Of a stretch of 64,000 nucleotides of DNA, positions 62,766-64,000 are shown piece by piece. The notes below the pieces were generated by a model. That model did no database searches and was not told the DNA's origin. It saw only the letters and a program-made list of their open reading frames with translations. Position 1 is the stretch's first letter; each line of letters opens with the position of its first letter. A program made the translations under genes and the position numbers. The DNA is from Pseudogulbenkiania subflava DSM 22618 (GTDB taxonomy: Bacteria > Pseudomonadota > Gammaproteobacteria > Burkholderiales > Chromobacteriaceae): NCBI RefSeq assembly GCF_900177275.1, contig NZ_FXAG01000002.1:241234-305233 (forward strand). The letters run 5' to 3'.

Positions 62766-63302
62766 ATGCGTATTGAACCGCTGGCCGATCACCGGCAACT
62801 GATCGCCGAGATCGCGGCGTTGCTCCACGCCGAGTGGGGTGATCTGGCGCCGTGGGCGTCTCGGGACGAGATCGAGCGCCGTTTCGCCGGGCAGGCGAGC
62901 ACGGGACATGCGCCGTTCACGCTGGTGGCGCTGGCCGATTCGGGTGAACTGCTCGGCACGGCAAGCGTGAAGCTGTTCGAACTGCCCTCTCATCCAGACA
63001 AGGCGCATTGGATGGGCGAGGTCTTCATTCCGCGTGCGTTGCGTGGGCGGGGCATCGGTTCGGCGCTGGTACTGGCCTGCATCACGCAAAGCCGGGCCTT
63101 GGACCTCCCGGCCCTGTACCTCTACACGCCGGATCAGCAGGCTTTATACGAGCGCTTCGGTTGGCAGGAGATCGCCCGCGAGGTGGTCAACGACGAGCTT
63201 GTCAGCATCATGGTCTTGGCGCTGACAGAAACCGTTCCTGATGATGCCGCGTGTCGCGGCCAAGAGCCTGAAGAGTTGGACATGGAAGGAGTCACATCAT
63301 GA
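62766..63302 (+). CDS. GNAT-family N-acetyltransferase
   Basis: The 178-residue protein has the acetyl-CoA loop FIPRALRGRGIGSALVLACITQSR and a C-terminal YLYTPDQQALYERFGWQEIAREVV, a normal GNAT core. The substrate is unknown. Its stop overlaps the start of the GFA gene (ATGA), implying coupled translation. Confidence 0.92.
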   Translation: MRIEPLADHRQLIAEIAALLHAEWGDLAPWASRDEIERRFAGQASTGHAPFTLVALADSGELLGTASVKLFELPSHPDKAHWMGEVFIPRALRGRGIGSALVLACITQSRALDLPALYLYTPDQQALYERFGWQEIAREVVNDELVSIMVLALTETVPDDAACRGQEPEELDMEGVTS

Positions 63303-63646
63303 TTTACCATGGAAGCTGTCATTGTGGGCGGATCGCCTTCGACGTGGAAGGCGATCTCAGCCAGGTCATGGATTGCAACTGTTCTATCTGCCGTCGCAAG
63401 GGGGCATTGTTATGGTTCGTGCCGCGCCAGCAACTGCGCCTGCTGACGCCAGAGGCGGACATGAGCACCTACACCTTCAACAAGCACGTCATCCAGCACC
63501 ATTTCTGTCCGACCTGCGGCATGCACCCATTTGGCGAGGGACGCGACCCGGCCGGGAACGCGATGGCGGCGGTCAACGTGCGCTGCCTCGACGATGTCGA
63601 TCTGGACTCGCTCACGGTCAAGCACTTCGACGGCAGGGCGCTGTGA
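63299..63646 (+). CDS. GFA-family (CENP-V fold) protein, chromosomal copy
   Basis: The 115-residue zinc protein has [31 protein letters not shown] and [16 protein letters not shown] as cysteine ligands. It shares the family with the cassette protein at 57654, but its GC-rich composition makes it native. It overlaps the GNAT gene by 4 nt. Confidence 0.9.
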   Translation: MIYHGSCHCGRIAFDVEGDLSQVMDCNCSICRRKGALLWFVPRQQLRLLTPEADMSTYTFNKHVIQHHFCPTCGMHPFGEGRDPAGNAMAAVNVRCLDDVDLDSLTVKHFDGRAL

Positions 63647-63716
63647 GCGCTGGCGCAGCTTGCACCACGGGTGGGCCCGCGCCTATGCTGCCGGATTACC
63701 ATTGATCGGGATTCGC

Positions 63717-64000
63717 ATGGTTGTGATCGCCAAAACCCTCGCCTTGTACATCGCCACGGCGCTGGCCGAAATCATCGGCTGCTATCTGCCGTATCTCTGG
63801 CTGAAAAAGTCGGCGCCGGCCTGGTACCTGCTGCCGGCAGCGCTGAGCCTGATGGCATTCGCCTGGCTCTTGACCCTGCATCCTCAGGCGGCGGGACGGG
63901 TTTACGCCGCCTACGGCGGGGTCTACGTGGCGGTGGCGCTGGGCTGGCTGTGGGCGGTGGACGGCATCCGCCCCTCGCTGTGGGACGTGGCGGGCAGCGC
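63717..64000 (+). CDS. UPF0060/YnfA small membrane protein (3' end outside window)
   Basis: About 94 residues are visible, with four predicted helices: [30 protein letters not shown], a second helix at [16 protein letters not shown], then [23 protein letters not shown]. This matches YnfA, a small multidrug-resistance-like protein. The gene is cut by the window edge. Confidence 0.92.
   Translation, partial: MVVIAKTLALYIATALAEIIGCYLPYLWLKKSAPAWYLLPAALSLMAFAWLLTLHPQAAGRVYAAYGGVYVAVALGWLWAVDGIRPSLWDVAGS

Overview
The window is about 64 kb of GC-rich bacterial chromosome. Gene content fits a betaproteobacterium, most likely order Neisseriales in the Chromobacterium/Pseudogulbenkiania neighbourhood: a Neisseria-type trimeric porin, a proteobacterial grpE-dnaK-dnaJ order, Mpl, GmhB, and coexisting class I and class II fumarases. 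The genus is an inference from proteins read by eye. No rRNA or tRNA gene was seen.

Layout. 1-10 kb: an amino-acid permease tail, isocitrate lyase aceA, the heat-shock genes grpE-dnaK-dnaJ with two RpoH-type promoters, a ProY-like permease, the decayed tail of a sodium:alanine symporter, and aminopeptidase pepA. 10-24 kb: a ClC-type fluoride transporter with an upstream fluoride riboswitch, a porin, hemB, kbl-tdh (threonine catabolism), and glyQ-(exported ORF)-glyS-gmhB-plsC-DUF45 protease-gloA. 24-33.5 kb: c-di-GMP signalling (two intact diguanylate cyclases, a degenerate GGDEF protein that keeps its inhibitory site, and an atypical PilZ-like protein), interrupted by an NhaD-like antiporter and mpl. 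33.5-40 kb: serB, a five-gene bufferin-type RiPP operon (two DUF2282 precursors, MNIO enzyme, DUF2063 partner, DoxX protein), and queC-queD-queE with an unusual three-repeat QueD. 40-49.5 kb: a MocR regulator divergent from an EamA transporter, then nemR-nfsA-nemA-DJ-1, an electrophile/bleach response unit with two matching operator copies, followed by single metabolic genes. 49.6-57.4 kb: an FKBP, modABC, a NifQ-like protein and modE with a ModE operator before modA, then divergent fumC and fumA.

57.4-60.9 kb is an AT-richer island whose genes (GFA, an unknown exported protein, SRPBCC, a broken VOC gene, an amidohydrolase-like gene) look like integron cassette cargo. One well-formed attC site lies inside it. 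The window ends with small stress and detoxification genes (VOC, OsmC, VOC, GNAT, GFA) and a partial ynfA.

Two repeat families stand out. The 12-mer GGTTGGCCGAAG (extended consensus AAAGGTTGGCCGAAGCCC) occurs nine times exactly, in genes and between them, on both strands and in several reading frames, once as an inverted pair forming a terminator-like hairpin; it behaves like a DNA-uptake-type sequence. The second is a MITE-like element with ends AAGAACCTGTTCRCGATCT, found as three full copies plus one lone end. The full copies supply, or directly abut, stop codons of neighbouring genes.
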